Shown here: piece after piece, positions 53,135 through 62,716 of the stretch
How positions within the stretch are numbered: the stretch's first letter is position 1
Layout of the letters: every line of letters begins with the position of its first letter
Source of the DNA: Clostridium homopropionicum DSM 5847
GTDB lineage: Bacteria > Bacillota > Clostridia > Clostridiales > Clostridiaceae
Direction of reading: 5' to 3'
Assembly: GCF_001263795.1 (NCBI RefSeq)
Contig: NZ_LHUR01000010.1
Span: forward strand, 117,237 to 181,236
Length of the DNA stretch: 64,000 nt
Notes under the pieces: model-generated
Databases searched by the model: none
What the model saw: the letters and a program-made list of their open reading frames with translations, nothing else
Told to the model about the DNA's origin: nothing
Program-made: the position numbers and the translations under genes

Positions 53135-54448
53135 TTAGATATTCTTCTTAATTCCTCTTTTTAAAGTATTTTTGTAATCAATAAATTCGTATACATCTTT
53201 ATCGAAAAGAATACTAAATTTTTTCATTTCCTCTAAATTTAGTTCTTCAATAGCCTTATTATTTTCTTCACAATACAACACTATAGAGCCAATAACCCCA
53301 TGAGCATCTCTAAAGGCCATTCCTTTATTAACAAGATAATCTGCAGCTTCTGTAGCATTTAAAAAGCCTTTTTTCACGCTATTGTACATATTTGCTTCTT
53401 TAATCTTTAATCCAGCTAACATGCCATTCATAACCTTTAAGCTTTTTAATACAGTGTCTAAACCATCAAAAAATCTTTCCTTATCTTCTTGCATATCCTT
53501 ATTATAAGCTAGAGGAATTCCTTTCATAGTTGTTAATAGAGACATCAAAGCCCCATAAACTCTTCCTGTTTTTCCTCTAATAAGCTCTGCGGCATCTGGA
53601 TTTTTCTTTTGAGGCATAATACTGCTTCCAGTAGAAAACTCATCGCTAATAGAAATAAAATCAAACTCTTTACTGCTCCATAATATTAACTCTTCACTAA
53701 GTCTGCTTAAATGCATCATTATTATAGAGAAAGAGGATAATAGACTTATTAGATAATCTCTATCACTTACACCATCCATAAAATTATCTACAGGCTTTTT
53801 AAAGCCTAATTCTTTTGCTGTAAGCTCTCTATCTATATTGTAGGTAGTGCCTGCTAAGGCACCGCACCCTAAAGGACTTTCATCTAAAATTTCAATATCA
53901 CTTAAAATCCTCTTTTTATCTCTTATAAGCATGCTGTAGTAAGCTATCATATGGTGTTTGAAAGTTACTACCTGAGCTCTTTGAAGATGAGTATAACCAG
54001 GCATTATAACATTATTATTTTCACCTAATGTCTTAATAGTATTTAAAAGCTCATCTATGTTTTCAATAACTTCATAAGCCTTAGCTTTTGCATACATTCT
54101 CATATCTACTGCTACTTGGTCATTTCTACTTCTTCCAGTATGAAGCTTTTTACCTAATTCGCCAATTCTACCTATAAGATTAACTTCTACAAAGCTGTGA
54201 ATATCCTCATAATCCCCTTCAATTAGAAGATTTTCTTCTTCTATGTCATTTAGTATGGACTTTAATCCTTCTGCAATTTTATTGCCCTCTTCTTCTGTCA
54301 AAATACCGCACTTAGCAAGCATTTTAACATGAGCCATACTTCCTGTAATATCTTCTTTATATAATCGTTTATCAAAGCTTAGAGAACTATTAAAGTCCTC
54401 CATAAGCTTGCTTTCTTCATTTTTAAATCTTCCACCCCAAAGCTTCAT
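53135..54448 (-). CDS. argH: Argininosuccinate lyase
   Basis: Splits argininosuccinate to arginine and fumarate, the last step in arginine synthesis. The 437-residue protein starts MKLWGGRFKNEESKLM, has HTGRSRNDQVAVD, PGYTHLQRAQ and the superfamily signature SSIMPQKKNPDAAEL. It is slightly shorter at the C terminus than many homologues. CGGAGTGAT precedes the ATG. It lies downstream of argG, which makes its substrate; the gap contains unusual repeats. Confidence 0.96.
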   Translation of the reverse strand: MKLWGGRFKNEESKLMEDFNSSLSFDKRLYKEDITGSMAHVKMLAKCGILTEEEGNKIAEGLKSILNDIEEENLLIEGDYEDIHSFVEVNLIGRIGELGKKLHTGRSRNDQVAVDMRMYAKAKAYEVIENIDELLNTIKTLGENNNVIMPGYTHLQRAQVVTFKHHMIAYYSMLIRDKKRILSDIEILDESPLGCGALAGTTYNIDRELTAKELGFKKPVDNFMDGVSDRDYLISLLSSFSIIMMHLSRLSEELILWSSKEFDFISISDEFSTGSSIMPQKKNPDAAELIRGKTGRVYGALMSLLTTMKGIPLAYNKDMQEDKERFFDGLDTVLKSLKVMNGMLAGLKIKEANMYNSVKKGFLNATEAADYLVNKGMAFRDAHGVIGSIVLYCEENNKAIEELNLEEMKKFSILFDKDVYEFIDYKNTLKRGIKKNI

Positions 54449-54472
54449 TAAATCACTCCGTTCTTTTAATAG

Positions 54473-54576
54473 CTAACCTCTAGTCACTAATCGCTAATCT
54501 CTACTTATTTCTGGAGAATAGAGATTAGTGACTAGCGATTAGTGATTATATTTTCCTAGAACCTAGAACCCAGTAC
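54473..54576. repeat. Arrays of 7-bp repeats in inverted orientation between argG and argH
   Basis: Left array: five exact 7-bp steps (54473-54507), CTAACCT, CTAGTCA, CTAATCG, CTAATCT, CTACTTA. Right array, read on the opposite strand: four steps (54515-54542), CTATTCT, CTAATCT, CTAGTCA, CTAATCG. Third array: CCTAGAA twice then CCCAGTA (54555-54575), ending at the argG stop. Left and right can pair in more than one register, for example CTAGTCACTAATC (54480-54492) with GATTAGTGACTAG (54523-54535). The third array resembles the 7-bp units at 38842-38855 and 38956-38983. Confidence 0.82.
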
Positions 54577-55779
54577 CTATTTCTTATTGCCATTAAGCAT
54601 TGCATTTATTTTGTATGGAAGACCAAATAAGTTTATAAAGCCTTCAGCATCTTTATGGTCATACAAGTCGCTAGCTCCAAAAGAAGAAATAGTCTCTTCA
54701 TAAAGTGCATAAGGTGATTCCATTCCTGCAAACATGATATTTCCCTTATATAATTTTAACCTTACGCTTCCTGTTACCTTTTCTTGTGTTTTATCTACAA
54801 AAGCATCAAGAGCTTCTTTTATTGTTGTATACCAAAGTCCGTTATACACTAATTCACCGTATTTTTGAGATACCATTTCTTTAAAGTGGAAAGCTTCCTT
54901 CTCAACAGTTAAATATTCTAACTCTCTATGTGCTGCATATAGTATTGATCCACCTGGAGTTTCATATACTCCTCTAGACTTCATGCCTACAAGTCTGTTT
55001 TCTAAAAGATCAACAACACCGATTCCATTTTCTCCGCCTATCTTATTTAATTTATTTACTAATTCTACTGGACTTATTTCTTCTCCGTTTAATTTTTTAG
55101 CTATACCTTTTTCAAAGTAAATTTCTACATATGTAGGCTCATCTTTAGCTTTTTCAGGTGGAACTGTCATAAGGTACATTTCTCCCTTATGTTCATTTTT
55201 TAAGTTTTCTAAATCTCCACCTTCATGGCTTGTATGCCATATGTTCCTATCTCTTGAATAAATCTTTTCTTTAGTTACTGGAACATCTATTCCATTTTCA
55301 TTAGCATAATCTATAGCATCTTCTCTTGATTTTATATTCCAAATTCTCCAAGGAGCTATTATCTTTATAGAAGGATCTAATGATGCAATTCCAACTTCAA
55401 AACGAACTTGGTCATTTCCTTTTCCTGTACATCCGTGGCAAATATACTTGGCTCCTTCCAATTGAGCTATTTTTACAAGAGTTTTAGCTATTAATGGTCT
55501 TGCAAAAGAAGTTCCTAATAAATATTTTCCCTCATAAACTGCATTTGCTTTAACTCCTTTAAAAAGAAAATCAGTTACAAATTCTTCTGTTACATCTTCT
55601 ACATATATTTTTGAAGCACCAGACTTTATAGCCTTTTTCTTAATTTCTTCAAAATCCTCATCTTGACCAACATTAACGCAGCAAGCTATAACATCTAAAT
55701 CGTAATTTTCCCTTAACCAATGTATTATAATTGAAGTGTCCAATCCACCTGAGTAAGCTAATACTACTTTTTCTTTCAT
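54577..55779 (-). CDS. argG: Argininosuccinate synthase
   Basis: Joins citrulline and aspartate with ATP to make argininosuccinate. The 400 residues equal the usual length. It begins [20 protein letters not shown], carrying the PP-loop, and has [32 protein letters not shown] and [13 protein letters not shown], all conserved. TAGGAGGAG precedes the ATG. A sigma-A type promoter lies at 55846-55874. It is followed by argH across the repeat-rich gap. Confidence 0.97.
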   Translation of the reverse strand: MKEKVVLAYSGGLDTSIIIHWLRENYDLDVIACCVNVGQDEDFEEIKKKAIKSGASKIYVEDVTEEFVTDFLFKGVKANAVYEGKYLLGTSFARPLIAKTLVKIAQLEGAKYICHGCTGKGNDQVRFEVGIASLDPSIKIIAPWRIWNIKSREDAIDYANENGIDVPVTKEKIYSRDRNIWHTSHEGGDLENLKNEHKGEMYLMTVPPEKAKDEPTYVEIYFEKGIAKKLNGEEISPVELVNKLNKIGGENGIGVVDLLENRLVGMKSRGVYETPGGSILYAAHRELEYLTVEKEAFHFKEMVSQKYGELVYNGLWYTTIKEALDAFVDKTQEKVTGSVRLKLYKGNIMFAGMESPYALYEETISSFGASDLYDHKDAEGFINLFGLPYKINAMLNGNKK

Positions 55780-55845
55780 TTTATTCTCCTCCTATATATT
55801 TAATTAAAATTAATCCAGTTAAAATAATCACTACCATTTTTAATA

Positions 55846-55874
55846 ATTATACAAATATTTTTATATTTATGCAA
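55846..55874 (-). promoter_or_regulatory. argG-argH promoter, with a possible weak ArgR site
   Basis: On the minus strand, TTGCAT (55874-55869) and TATAAT (55851-55846) with a 17-bp spacer. TTTATGCAA on the other strand resembles half an ARG box (AAAAATGCAA), but the second half is poor, so I do not call an operator with confidence. Confidence 0.7.
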
Positions 55875-55908
55875 TACTTTTTTACACTTTTATCTTTACA
55901 CAAATACA

Positions 55909-56211
55909 CTAAAAATATAAGTTTAATATATATACTACTAAAATTGATCCGAATACAACTACTATCATATTCACTTTTTTCAATACTAAAATGCTTGCGA
56001 AAACCCCTCCAATTACAGCAGTAAGCTTATTCCCCGTTGAATATATTATTTCAGGAAATAGAAGTCCTCCAAGGGCTGCATAGGGTATGTATTCTAAAAA
56101 AGATTTAATAAATTTACTTGGTTCCTTTCCTTTATGCAAAACTAAAGGTAAAGCTCTTAGTAAATATGTAACTACACTGACCAATAGTACCCAAGCCAAA
56201 ACCTTAGTCAT
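55909..56211 (-). CDS. azlD: AzlD-family branched-chain amino-acid exporter subunit
   Basis: Small subunit of an AzlCD exporter for branched-chain amino acids (or analogues). The 100-residue protein has three to four membrane helices (VLAWVLLVSVVTYLLRALPLV, YIPYAALGGLLFPEIIY). I chose the ATG at 56211 because AAGAAGG is 7-8 nt upstream, giving an 8-nt overlap with the azlC stop; 56220 is an alternative. The pair forms its own transcript, separate from argG by 129 bp. Confidence 0.88.
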   Translation of the reverse strand: MTKVLAWVLLVSVVTYLLRALPLVLHKGKEPSKFIKSFLEYIPYAALGGLLFPEIIYSTGNKLTAVIGGVFASILVLKKVNMIVVVFGSILVVYILNLYF

Positions 56212-56932
56212 ATGTTTCACCTTCTTCTTGAGGCATAAATTTTGCCCCTATTAATGAAGCAATAATAATAGATATTATTATTCTCCAATTACCAATAACC
56301 TTATTTAATATTGGAATCCAATATATTAATGAACTTATAAGCATGGCTATAACAGCAACTAAAGTTACTTTTAATGACCCTTTCATAGCAGGGAGAAGCA
56401 ATGCAATAAACATAATATATATAGCAATTCCTATACTTCTAGTAATGCTCTCTGGCAATATACTCGCTAATACAACTCCTGTTAAAGTTCCTAAGGCCCA
56501 TCCTACATAGGATATGAGCTCAGTACCAAGGACAAAAGATTGATCTAGATTTTCCTTAGTCATTGAAACAACAAAAACCTCATCAGTTACTCCAAAGGAT
56601 AGCAAGGCTTTAACTTTATAACCAACTGTACTTTTAAGTTTATTTGCCATGCAAAAGGACATTAGTAAGTATCTTGCATTAATCATAAAGGTAGTAAGTA
56701 CAATATTACTTAAGCTCATTCCTTGAGAAATCATATTTACTCCAATAAATTGAGTAGCACCTGTAAAATTTAACATAGATACTAATACAGCTAATACTCC
56801 TGATATTCCTGAAGATTTAGCAATTAATCCGAAGGTAATGGATATAGGAAAATAGCCCATAAAGATCGGAATACCTGCTTTCAATCCTTCTTTGAACTCC
56901 TCCTTACTATACCCTCTAATATTAGCTTCCAT
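56204..56932 (-). CDS. azlC: AzlC-family branched-chain amino-acid exporter subunit
   Basis: Large subunit of the AzlCD exporter. The 242-residue protein begins MEANIRGYSKEEFKEGLKAG and then IPIFMGYFPISITFGLIAKS, typical of the family, with GATQFIGVNMIS and MINARYLLMSFCMANKLK. About six to seven membrane helices. The ATG at 56932 has GAGGGGGC upstream; the longer frame from 56947 reads over it. A terminator at 56965-56999 isolates it from the upstream isocitrate dehydrogenase gene. Confidence 0.92.
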   Translation of the reverse strand: MEANIRGYSKEEFKEGLKAGIPIFMGYFPISITFGLIAKSSGISGVLAVLVSMLNFTGATQFIGVNMISQGMSLSNIVLTTFMINARYLLMSFCMANKLKSTVGYKVKALLSFGVTDEVFVVSMTKENLDQSFVLGTELISYVGWALGTLTGVVLASILPESITRSIGIAIYIMFIALLLPAMKGSLKVTLVAVIAMLISSLIYWIPILNKVIGNWRIIISIIIASLIGAKFMPQEEGETYD

Positions 56933-56964
56933 AAAAAGCCCCCTCATTTAGTAAAAAATAATAT

Positions 56965-56999
56965 AAAAGATGTATAGATAAAAAATCTACACATCTTTT
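56965..56999 (-). terminator. Terminator after the isocitrate dehydrogenase gene
   Basis: AAAAGATGTATAGAT (56965-56979) pairs with ATCTACACATCTTTT (56985-56999) with one G-U across a 5-nt loop; a U-rich run follows on the minus strand. Confidence 0.9.
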
Positions 57000-57019
57000 T
57001 AGAATATATAATAACTTAT

Positions 57020-58018
57020 TTATAGGTTTCTTATAATTTCTTCAGCAAATTCCATAGTCTTTGCATTTCCTCCTAAGTCAGAGGTTATTACTTTTCCCTC
57101 CTCCAATACCTTAGCTAATGCAATGTCGATTCTATCCGCTGCTTCATATTCACCTAAATATCTTAACATCATGACCCCGCTAAGTATTGATGCTATTGGA
57201 TTAGCAATATTTTTCCCAGCTATATCAGGTGCTGAGCCATGGACTGCTTCAAATACTGCTACATCATCACCAATATTAGCACCTGGAACTACTCCAAGTC
57301 CTCCAACAAGTCCAGCACATAAATCTGAAAGTATATCTCCATATAAATTTGGCATAAGAATAACATCGTATTTTTCAGGATTTTGTACTAATTTCATACT
57401 CATGGCATCCACAATCATATCATCAAACTGAATATCTTTATTTCTTTCAGCCACTTCTTTTGCACATTTTAAAAATAGCCCATCTGATAATTTCATTATA
57501 TTTGCTTTATGAACTACCGTAATCCTCTTTCTGTCTTCTTTTCTCGCCATCTTAAATGCAAACTCTGCTATTCGTTCACTAGCTGCTCTAGTTATTATTT
57601 TTATACTTTCAGCAGCTACATCTCCAATGCTGTGTTCAATACCTGCATATAAATCTTCAGTATTCTCCCTTACTATAATAAGATTTACATCATCGTATCT
57701 AGATTTTATACCAGCATAGGTTTTAACAGGTCTAACGTTAGCATAAAGATTCAGAGCCTGCCTAAGACCTACATTTACACTTCTAAAGCCTTCACCAATT
57801 GGAGTTGTTATAGGGCCCTTAATTGCAACTTTATTCTTTTTAATACTATCAATAACGTAATTCGGAAGTGGTGTCCCAAATTCATCAATAACTTTCCTTC
57901 CTGCCTCTACAATCTCCCAGCTAATATCCACTTCACTTGCGTCTATAACAGCTCTAGTGGCTATCATTACCTCTGGTCCTATTCCATCACCTGGAATTAA
58001 AGTTACACAGTGCGTCAT
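57020..58018 (-). CDS. Isocitrate dehydrogenase, NAD-type (isocitrate/isopropylmalate family)
   Basis: Oxidises isocitrate to 2-oxoglutarate. The 332 residues fit the short NAD-dependent type. Motifs: [31 protein letters not shown] (substrate phosphate/isocitrate loop), [30 protein letters not shown] and [14 protein letters not shown]. The NTED motif and direct link to aconitase favour isocitrate over isopropylmalate or homoisocitrate. GGGAGGT precedes the ATG. It follows aconitase by 24 bp, so the pair runs citrate to 2-oxoglutarate, probably to supply glutamate. Confidence 0.9.
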   Translation of the reverse strand: MTHCVTLIPGDGIGPEVMIATRAVIDASEVDISWEIVEAGRKVIDEFGTPLPNYVIDSIKKNKVAIKGPITTPIGEGFRSVNVGLRQALNLYANVRPVKTYAGIKSRYDDVNLIIVRENTEDLYAGIEHSIGDVAAESIKIITRAASERIAEFAFKMARKEDRKRITVVHKANIMKLSDGLFLKCAKEVAERNKDIQFDDMIVDAMSMKLVQNPEKYDVILMPNLYGDILSDLCAGLVGGLGVVPGANIGDDVAVFEAVHGSAPDIAGKNIANPIASILSGVMMLRYLGEYEAADRIDIALAKVLEEGKVITSDLGGNAKTMEFAEEIIRNL

Positions 58019-58042
58019 TGTCCTACCTCCCGAACTTAAATA

Positions 58043-59962
58043 TTATTTATCTTTAATAGTATTGATTAATCCACCCTTAAGTATCATTTCCTTTTGTCTT
58101 TCAGAAAGTACTAAGTTCATAGGATATTCTTCATTTTTAGTCTTATTTTTAACTGTTATTTTTCCTTCTTCAACACCTGCTAAAGCATTTTCTATTACTA
58201 GTTCATCAAATTCATCTATCTTATCATAGTCTCCAGCATTATTAAATACTAAAGGCATTATTCCATTATTAATTAAATTTGCCATGTGTATTCTAGCAAA
58301 AGATTTTGCAAGTACAGCCTTAATTCCAAGGTAAAGTGGAGCCAAAGCCGCATGCTCTCTACTTGATCCTTGACCATAGTTAGAACCACCTATAATGAAG
58401 CCGCCTCCATTTTCCTTTGCTCTCTTTGGAAATTCTGGATTACATGGAGCTAAGCAGTAATCTGATAAATAAGGTATATTAGATCTAAATGGTAATAGTT
58501 TTGCATTTGAAGGCATTATATGGTCAGTAGTTATATTGTCTCCTACTTTTATTAATGCTTTTCCTTCAATTTTCTCCTTTAAAGCTTCAGCTTTTGGGAA
58601 AGGTTTTATATTCGGACCTCTTACTATTTCCACTTTGCTGCCATCCTCTGCTGGGCTTACAATTAAATTATCATTTATTAAAAATTCCTTTGGCATTTCA
58701 ATTTCAGGAGCTTTTCCAAACTCTCTAGGATCAGTTATATATCCTGTTAACGCTGAAACTGCAGCAACTTCTGGACTTACAAGATATACTCCAGCTGTAG
58801 CTGTTCCGCATCTTCCTTCAAAGTTTCTATTAATTGTTCTAAGTGAAACTGCTCCATTTGCAGGTGCTTGACCCATACCTATACACGGACCGCAGCCTGA
58901 TTCTATAATTCTAGCTCCAGCACCTATCATTTTAGCAAGAGCCCCATTTGCTGCAAGCATATTTAATACTTGCTTTGATCCTGGTCCAATTACTAAAGAT
59001 ACATCTTCATGGATAGTTTTTCCATCTAAAATTTCTGCTACTTTCATCATATCAACATAAGATGAATTAGTACAGCTTCCGATAGTAATTTGATTTACTT
59101 TTACTCCTTTAAGTTCACTAACCTTAACAACATTATCTGGGCTGTGTGGGCAAGCAACTTGAGGTTCTAATTGATTTAAATCAATTACTACTACCTCATC
59201 ATAAGTAGCATCTTCATCAGCCTTTATTTCAGTATAATCTTGTTCTCTTCCTTGTGCTTTTAAGAACTGTAAAGTTGTTTCATCACTTGGGAAAATTGAA
59301 GTAGTTGCACCAAGCTCTGCTCCCATATTTGTTATAGTAGCTCTATCAGGTACAGAAAGAGTCTTAACTCCCTCTCCTGCATATTCAAATACTGTATCAA
59401 CTCCACCCTTTACAGTAAGTCTTCTTAATAATTCAAGAATTATATCCTTTGCTGTAACCCATGGATTAAGAACTCCTTTTAATTCAACTTTTACAACCTT
59501 AGGAGTTTTAATATAATATTCTCCACCACCCATAGCTACTGCAACATCAAGTCCACCAGCACCTATTCCAATCATTCCAATACCTCCAGCAGTTGGAGTA
59601 TGGCTATCTGATCCTACTAGAGTTTGTCCTGGAACACCAAATCTCTCTAAATGAACCTGATGGCAAATCCCATTACCAGGCTTTGAGAAATATATTCCAT
59701 GTTTTTTAGTAACTGTTTGAATATATGCGTGGTCATCTGCATTTTCAGGACCTGTTTGAAGCATATTATGGTCAATATAGGCAACTGAACGCTTTGTTTT
59801 AACTTTATCTACACCAAGGGCTTCAAATTGAAGATAAGCCATTGTTCCTGTAGAATCTTGAGTTAAGGTTTGATCTATTCTAATACCTATTTCACTACCT
59901 TTTTTCATTTCACCAACAACTAAATGGTTCATTAATATTTTTTCTACTATGTTGTACCCCAT
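58043..59962 (-). CDS. Aconitate hydratase (aconitase)
   Basis: Isomerises citrate to isocitrate with a 4Fe-4S cluster. The 639-residue protein has TLTQDSTGTMAYLQFEALGV, GSDSHTPTAGGIGMIGIGAGG, the cluster ligands in ITIGSCTNSSYVDM and ESGCGPCIGMGQAP, and the swivel domain with GGSNYGQGSSREHAALAP. The ATG at 59962 has AAGGGG 9 nt upstream; the frame to 59980 reads over that site. It leads a two-gene operon with isocitrate dehydrogenase. On the minus strand a TATAAT hexamer occurs about 45 bp upstream. Confidence 0.95.
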   Translation of the reverse strand: MGYNIVEKILMNHLVVGEMKKGSEIGIRIDQTLTQDSTGTMAYLQFEALGVDKVKTKRSVAYIDHNMLQTGPENADDHAYIQTVTKKHGIYFSKPGNGICHQVHLERFGVPGQTLVGSDSHTPTAGGIGMIGIGAGGLDVAVAMGGGEYYIKTPKVVKVELKGVLNPWVTAKDIILELLRRLTVKGGVDTVFEYAGEGVKTLSVPDRATITNMGAELGATTSIFPSDETTLQFLKAQGREQDYTEIKADEDATYDEVVVIDLNQLEPQVACPHSPDNVVKVSELKGVKVNQITIGSCTNSSYVDMMKVAEILDGKTIHEDVSLVIGPGSKQVLNMLAANGALAKMIGAGARIIESGCGPCIGMGQAPANGAVSLRTINRNFEGRCGTATAGVYLVSPEVAAVSALTGYITDPREFGKAPEIEMPKEFLINDNLIVSPAEDGSKVEIVRGPNIKPFPKAEALKEKIEGKALIKVGDNITTDHIMPSNAKLLPFRSNIPYLSDYCLAPCNPEFPKRAKENGGGFIIGGSNYGQGSSREHAALAPLYLGIKAVLAKSFARIHMANLINNGIMPLVFNNAGDYDKIDEFDELVIENALAGVEEGKITVKNKTKNEEYPMNLVLSERQKEMILKGGLINTIKDK

Positions 59963-60093
59963 TCTGTTCAACCCCTTCAATTAATCTATAACACATTTAT
60001 TCAAAATTATATCATAATTATGCATTCTTAGTAAAGACAATTGCATAAAGCTGAATGTATTATTCTTATGCAAAATTATATTTTAGATTTTCA

Positions 60094-60543
60094 CTATTTA
60101 ACAACAAGTCTTGCCTTAATCACTTTCGTATTAACCCTAACAACTAAAATACTATATTTTTTTTCTTTTATTTCTTTATTAAAAATTCTTATAATATCTT
60201 TATCTAGCTCACCAATAATCTCACCATTTTTATTAATAATCAAATTCTTATTACCATTTTTCCCAACAAAAAGATTATCCCACTCCTTAAGATTATGTTT
60301 TTGTACATGAAATACAAGAAAAATACCTCTTTCTTTAACTATTCTATATAAACTATTAAATTTATCAGTCAATAAAGTTTCATCTAGCTTTTCGTGCTCC
60401 AAAATACTTTTTCTCTGTAAAAGAATCTCTTCTTTTTGTTCAATTTCCTCTTTAAGCATTTCTATAGTCTTTGCTAAGCTTTGAATTTCTTTTTCTTTAT
60501 TTTTTACATAATTTTTTAAGGATGAAGGTGCATTCTCATTCAC
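60094..60543 (-). CDS. Hypothetical coiled-coil protein (149 residues)
   Basis: Unrecognised soluble protein. Residues ~8-52 (VKNKEKEIQSLAKTIEMLKE and on) form a coiled coil; a globular C-terminal part of mixed strands follows (RGIFLVFHVQKHNLKEWDNL, NLIINKNGEIIGELD, YSILVVRVNTKVIKARLVV). The start is GTG at 60543 with AAGGAGAG upstream. It is divergent from another small coiled-coil gene with 78 bp between the starts. No recognisable domain; context does not point to a pathway. Confidence 0.75.
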   Translation of the reverse strand: MNENAPSSLKNYVKNKEKEIQSLAKTIEMLKEEIEQKEEILLQRKSILEHEKLDETLLTDKFNSLYRIVKERGIFLVFHVQKHNLKEWDNLFVGKNGNKNLIINKNGEIIGELDKDIIRIFNKEIKEKKYSILVVRVNTKVIKARLVVK

Positions 60544-60621
60544 TACTCAATCTCTCCTTGCAAAACAGTTTATTATATACTTACTTAACATACATATGGT
60601 AAAATAATCTTAGGTGATTAA

Positions 60622-60951
60622 ATGGATATTTTTAGATTAATATTATCAATATTTAAAAGCTTTATCAATTTATTCTTTAATTTTATAAAAAGCTGTAATT
60701 GTTTCTTTAAAAACATATACGAAAATATAAGTTTTTCCCATAGTAAGAAAATAACAATAAATAAAATGTATGAACCCTTGCTAAAAGACAAGCATATGCA
60801 GATTAGGCAGCTTAACTCTAAGCTTTCTAATGTAAAAACACAAACCCAAAAGCTTGATTCTGAACTCAAATTAATTCATTTAAAAAACGAAACTTTAAAA
60901 AGAGATGTAGAAATACTTCAAAATCTAATAATAAATAATTTTAACGAATAA
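60622..60951 (+). CDS. Hypothetical small protein with hydrophobic N terminus and coiled coil (109 residues)
   Basis: Unrecognised. Residues 1-36 (MDIFRLILSIFKSFINLFFN and on) are hydrophobic and amphipathic, suited to membrane association; residues ~50-105 form a coiled coil (KDKHMQIRQLNSKLSNVKTQ, ELKLIHLKNETLKRDVEIL). AGGTGATTAA lies before the ATG. The composition is unlike transposon or phage debris. Sharing a promoter region with the divergent coiled-coil gene may mean joint control. I am moderately sure that it is expressed. Confidence 0.6.
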   Translation: MDIFRLILSIFKSFINLFFNFIKSCNCFFKNIYENISFSHSKKITINKMYEPLLKDKHMQIRQLNSKLSNVKTQTQKLDSELKLIHLKNETLKRDVEILQNLIINNFNE

Positions 60952-60982
60952 AAGTGTAGAGGAATATATAATCTACACTTCT
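60951..60982. terminator. Terminator between the coiled-coil gene and plsC
   Basis: AAGTGTAGA (60952-60960) pairs with TCTACACTT (60972-60980) across 11 nt, with A and T runs outside, serving the convergent genes. Confidence 0.75.
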
Positions 60983-61689
60983 TTTAATTTATTATCAATT
61001 TCATTTCTAACCAGCTCTGCTAATTCTTTCTGTTCTTCTTTAGAAATTTGGTCAATATATATTGGTTTGCCAAATACTACTTTAATAGTTCCTTTTTCTA
61101 ATCTTCCATTATTCTCTTCAAATATTTTATAACTTCCATCTAAAGCAACTGGAACTATAGGAACATTTGCCTTAACAGCCATCTTTAAGCTTCCCTTTTT
61201 AAATTCTCCCAGTTCGCTGCTTTTACTTCTTGTACCTTCTGGGAAAATAACCATTGAATTTCCATTTTTTAGATTATCTGCACCTTGATTAATTGCTTTT
61301 AAAGATTCTCTAACATTTTCCCTATCAATAAATACGCATTTCATCTCATTCATCCACCAAGGTATGATTGGCAATTTATTAATTTCTTTTTTTGCAATAA
61401 AGCCAATAGGTCTACCAACTACTGAAAGCAAAGCAAATATATCAAAGTTTCCTTGGTGATTTGCAACAAAGCAACAAGCTTCACTAGGTATATTTTCATT
61501 TCCTTCTGAAATAACCTTTATTCCAGCTTTATTTAGAAAATCTCTAGCCCATTTCATTGCTATTCCATGCAAATATTGTTGAGCTTCTTTTTCTCCTTGC
61601 TTATTCTTAATATTTGTATAGTTTATTTTTAAAAAGTTTTTTCTTATTACTAGAAAAAATAAATATATGAATAAATAAATAGTTCTCAT
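60973..61689 (-). CDS. plsC: 1-acyl-sn-glycerol-3-phosphate acyltransferase (PlsC)
   Basis: Adds the second acyl chain in phosphatidic acid synthesis at the membrane. The 238-residue protein has an N-terminal membrane helix, the catalytic NHQGNFDIFALL (NHx4D), the Arg-containing VFIDRENVRESLKAI, the FPEGTRSKSSELGEFKKGSL motif and VPVALDGSYKIF. GGAGGTGG precedes the ATG. It is monocistronic and divergent from the hydrolase gene. Confidence 0.94.
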   Translation of the reverse strand: MRTIYLFIYLFFLVIRKNFLKINYTNIKNKQGEKEAQQYLHGIAMKWARDFLNKAGIKVISEGNENIPSEACCFVANHQGNFDIFALLSVVGRPIGFIAKKEINKLPIIPWWMNEMKCVFIDRENVRESLKAINQGADNLKNGNSMVIFPEGTRSKSSELGEFKKGSLKMAVKANVPIVPVALDGSYKIFEENNGRLEKGTIKVVFGKPIYIDQISKEEQKELAELVRNEIDNKLKEV

Positions 61690-61848
61690 AATAATTTTTC
61701 CACCTCCATATTCTGCTACGCAAATAATATTATACTTTTGAATAAAAATTTATTCAATAAATACTTTTAAAATATATTTTATGGTTATATTTTCTTAAAA
61801 TAATGTCATCATTATAATACATGCACAATAATGTAGAATGGAGTAACT

Positions 61849-62712
61849 ATGATAATATTTAAGAGACATTTTAAAATTTATGCTGTAATTTCTTTATTAA
61901 TATTTATACTTGTCCTCTGTATACTTTATAAACTCCCTGTAAAGAATTCTTTAAGTGAATTGAAACCTAATCAATTAAGAATTCATTACATTGATGTTGG
62001 TCAAGGAGATGCTGCTTTAATTCAAATAAATAATAAAAATTTGCTAATTGATTCAGGTCCTGATAAAAAAGCTTACTTATACTTAAGAAAGCTAGGTATA
62101 AAAACCCTCGATTATGTGATAATTACTCATCCACACGAGGATCATATTGGAGGTCTTAATTATATTATAAAGAACATCAATACTAAAACATATTATTTAC
62201 CTAATGTAATAAGTAGTTCAGAAAGCTTTAAAAATGTGCTACAATCATTACGTAGCAAAAATTTCAACGTCTCTACAGGTAAAGCAGGAATAAAAATAGA
62301 TCTGGATAAAAATTTAAGTCTATTAATGCTTTCCCCAGTAAATAACCTATATACAGAAATTAACCATTATTCCATAGTCCTTAAGCTGAATTTTATGGAA
62401 ACAAGTTTTTTATTCTGTGGTGATTCAGAAATCATAAATGAGGAAGAAATTCTCTCAAAGGGTTATAATATTGATTCTGATATAATTAAAATTGCTCATC
62501 ACGGAAGTAATTCCTCTACCTCTGAAAATTTCTTAAACGAGGTAAGCCCTAAGGTTGCTGTTATTAGCGTAGGTAAAGATAATGAATATGGGCATCCTCA
62601 TAAAGAAACATTGTTAAAACTAAAAAACAAAAATATCCAACTTTTTAGAACAGATTTACAAGGTACAATAGTTTTAGAAAGCGATGGATATAAAATTTTA
62701 AGAAGGAAGTGA
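61849..62712 (+). CDS. Membrane-anchored ComEC/Rec2-type metallo-beta-lactamase hydrolase
   Basis: A 287-residue protein with an N-terminal membrane helix (IYAVISLLIFILVLCILYK) and a metallo-beta-lactamase domain of the ComEC C-terminal class: HYIDVGQGDAALI, LLIDSG, VIITHPHEDHIGGLNYI (metal ligands), FLFCGDSE, KIAHHGSNSSTSENFLNEV and KDNEYGHPHKETL. It would lie outside the membrane and could act on incoming DNA. Such a domain normally forms the C-terminal part of ComEC, which is missing from the comEC gene at 6486-7823. GGAG precedes the ATG. It lies 4 bp before lgt. Similar stand-alone proteins also serve elsewhere, so the ComEC link is inference. Confidence 0.88.
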   Translation: MIIFKRHFKIYAVISLLIFILVLCILYKLPVKNSLSELKPNQLRIHYIDVGQGDAALIQINNKNLLIDSGPDKKAYLYLRKLGIKTLDYVIITHPHEDHIGGLNYIIKNINTKTYYLPNVISSSESFKNVLQSLRSKNFNVSTGKAGIKIDLDKNLSLLMLSPVNNLYTEINHYSIVLKLNFMETSFLFCGDSEIINEEEILSKGYNIDSDIIKIAHHGSNSSTSENFLNEVSPKVAVISVGKDNEYGHPHKETLLKLKNKNIQLFRTDLQGTIVLESDGYKILRRK

Positions 62713-62716
62713 TTTT

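Noticed and set aside
55846..55895. ArgR operator before argG
   Set aside because: Only a half-site resembling the ARG box is visible; in such AT-rich DNA this is not enough.
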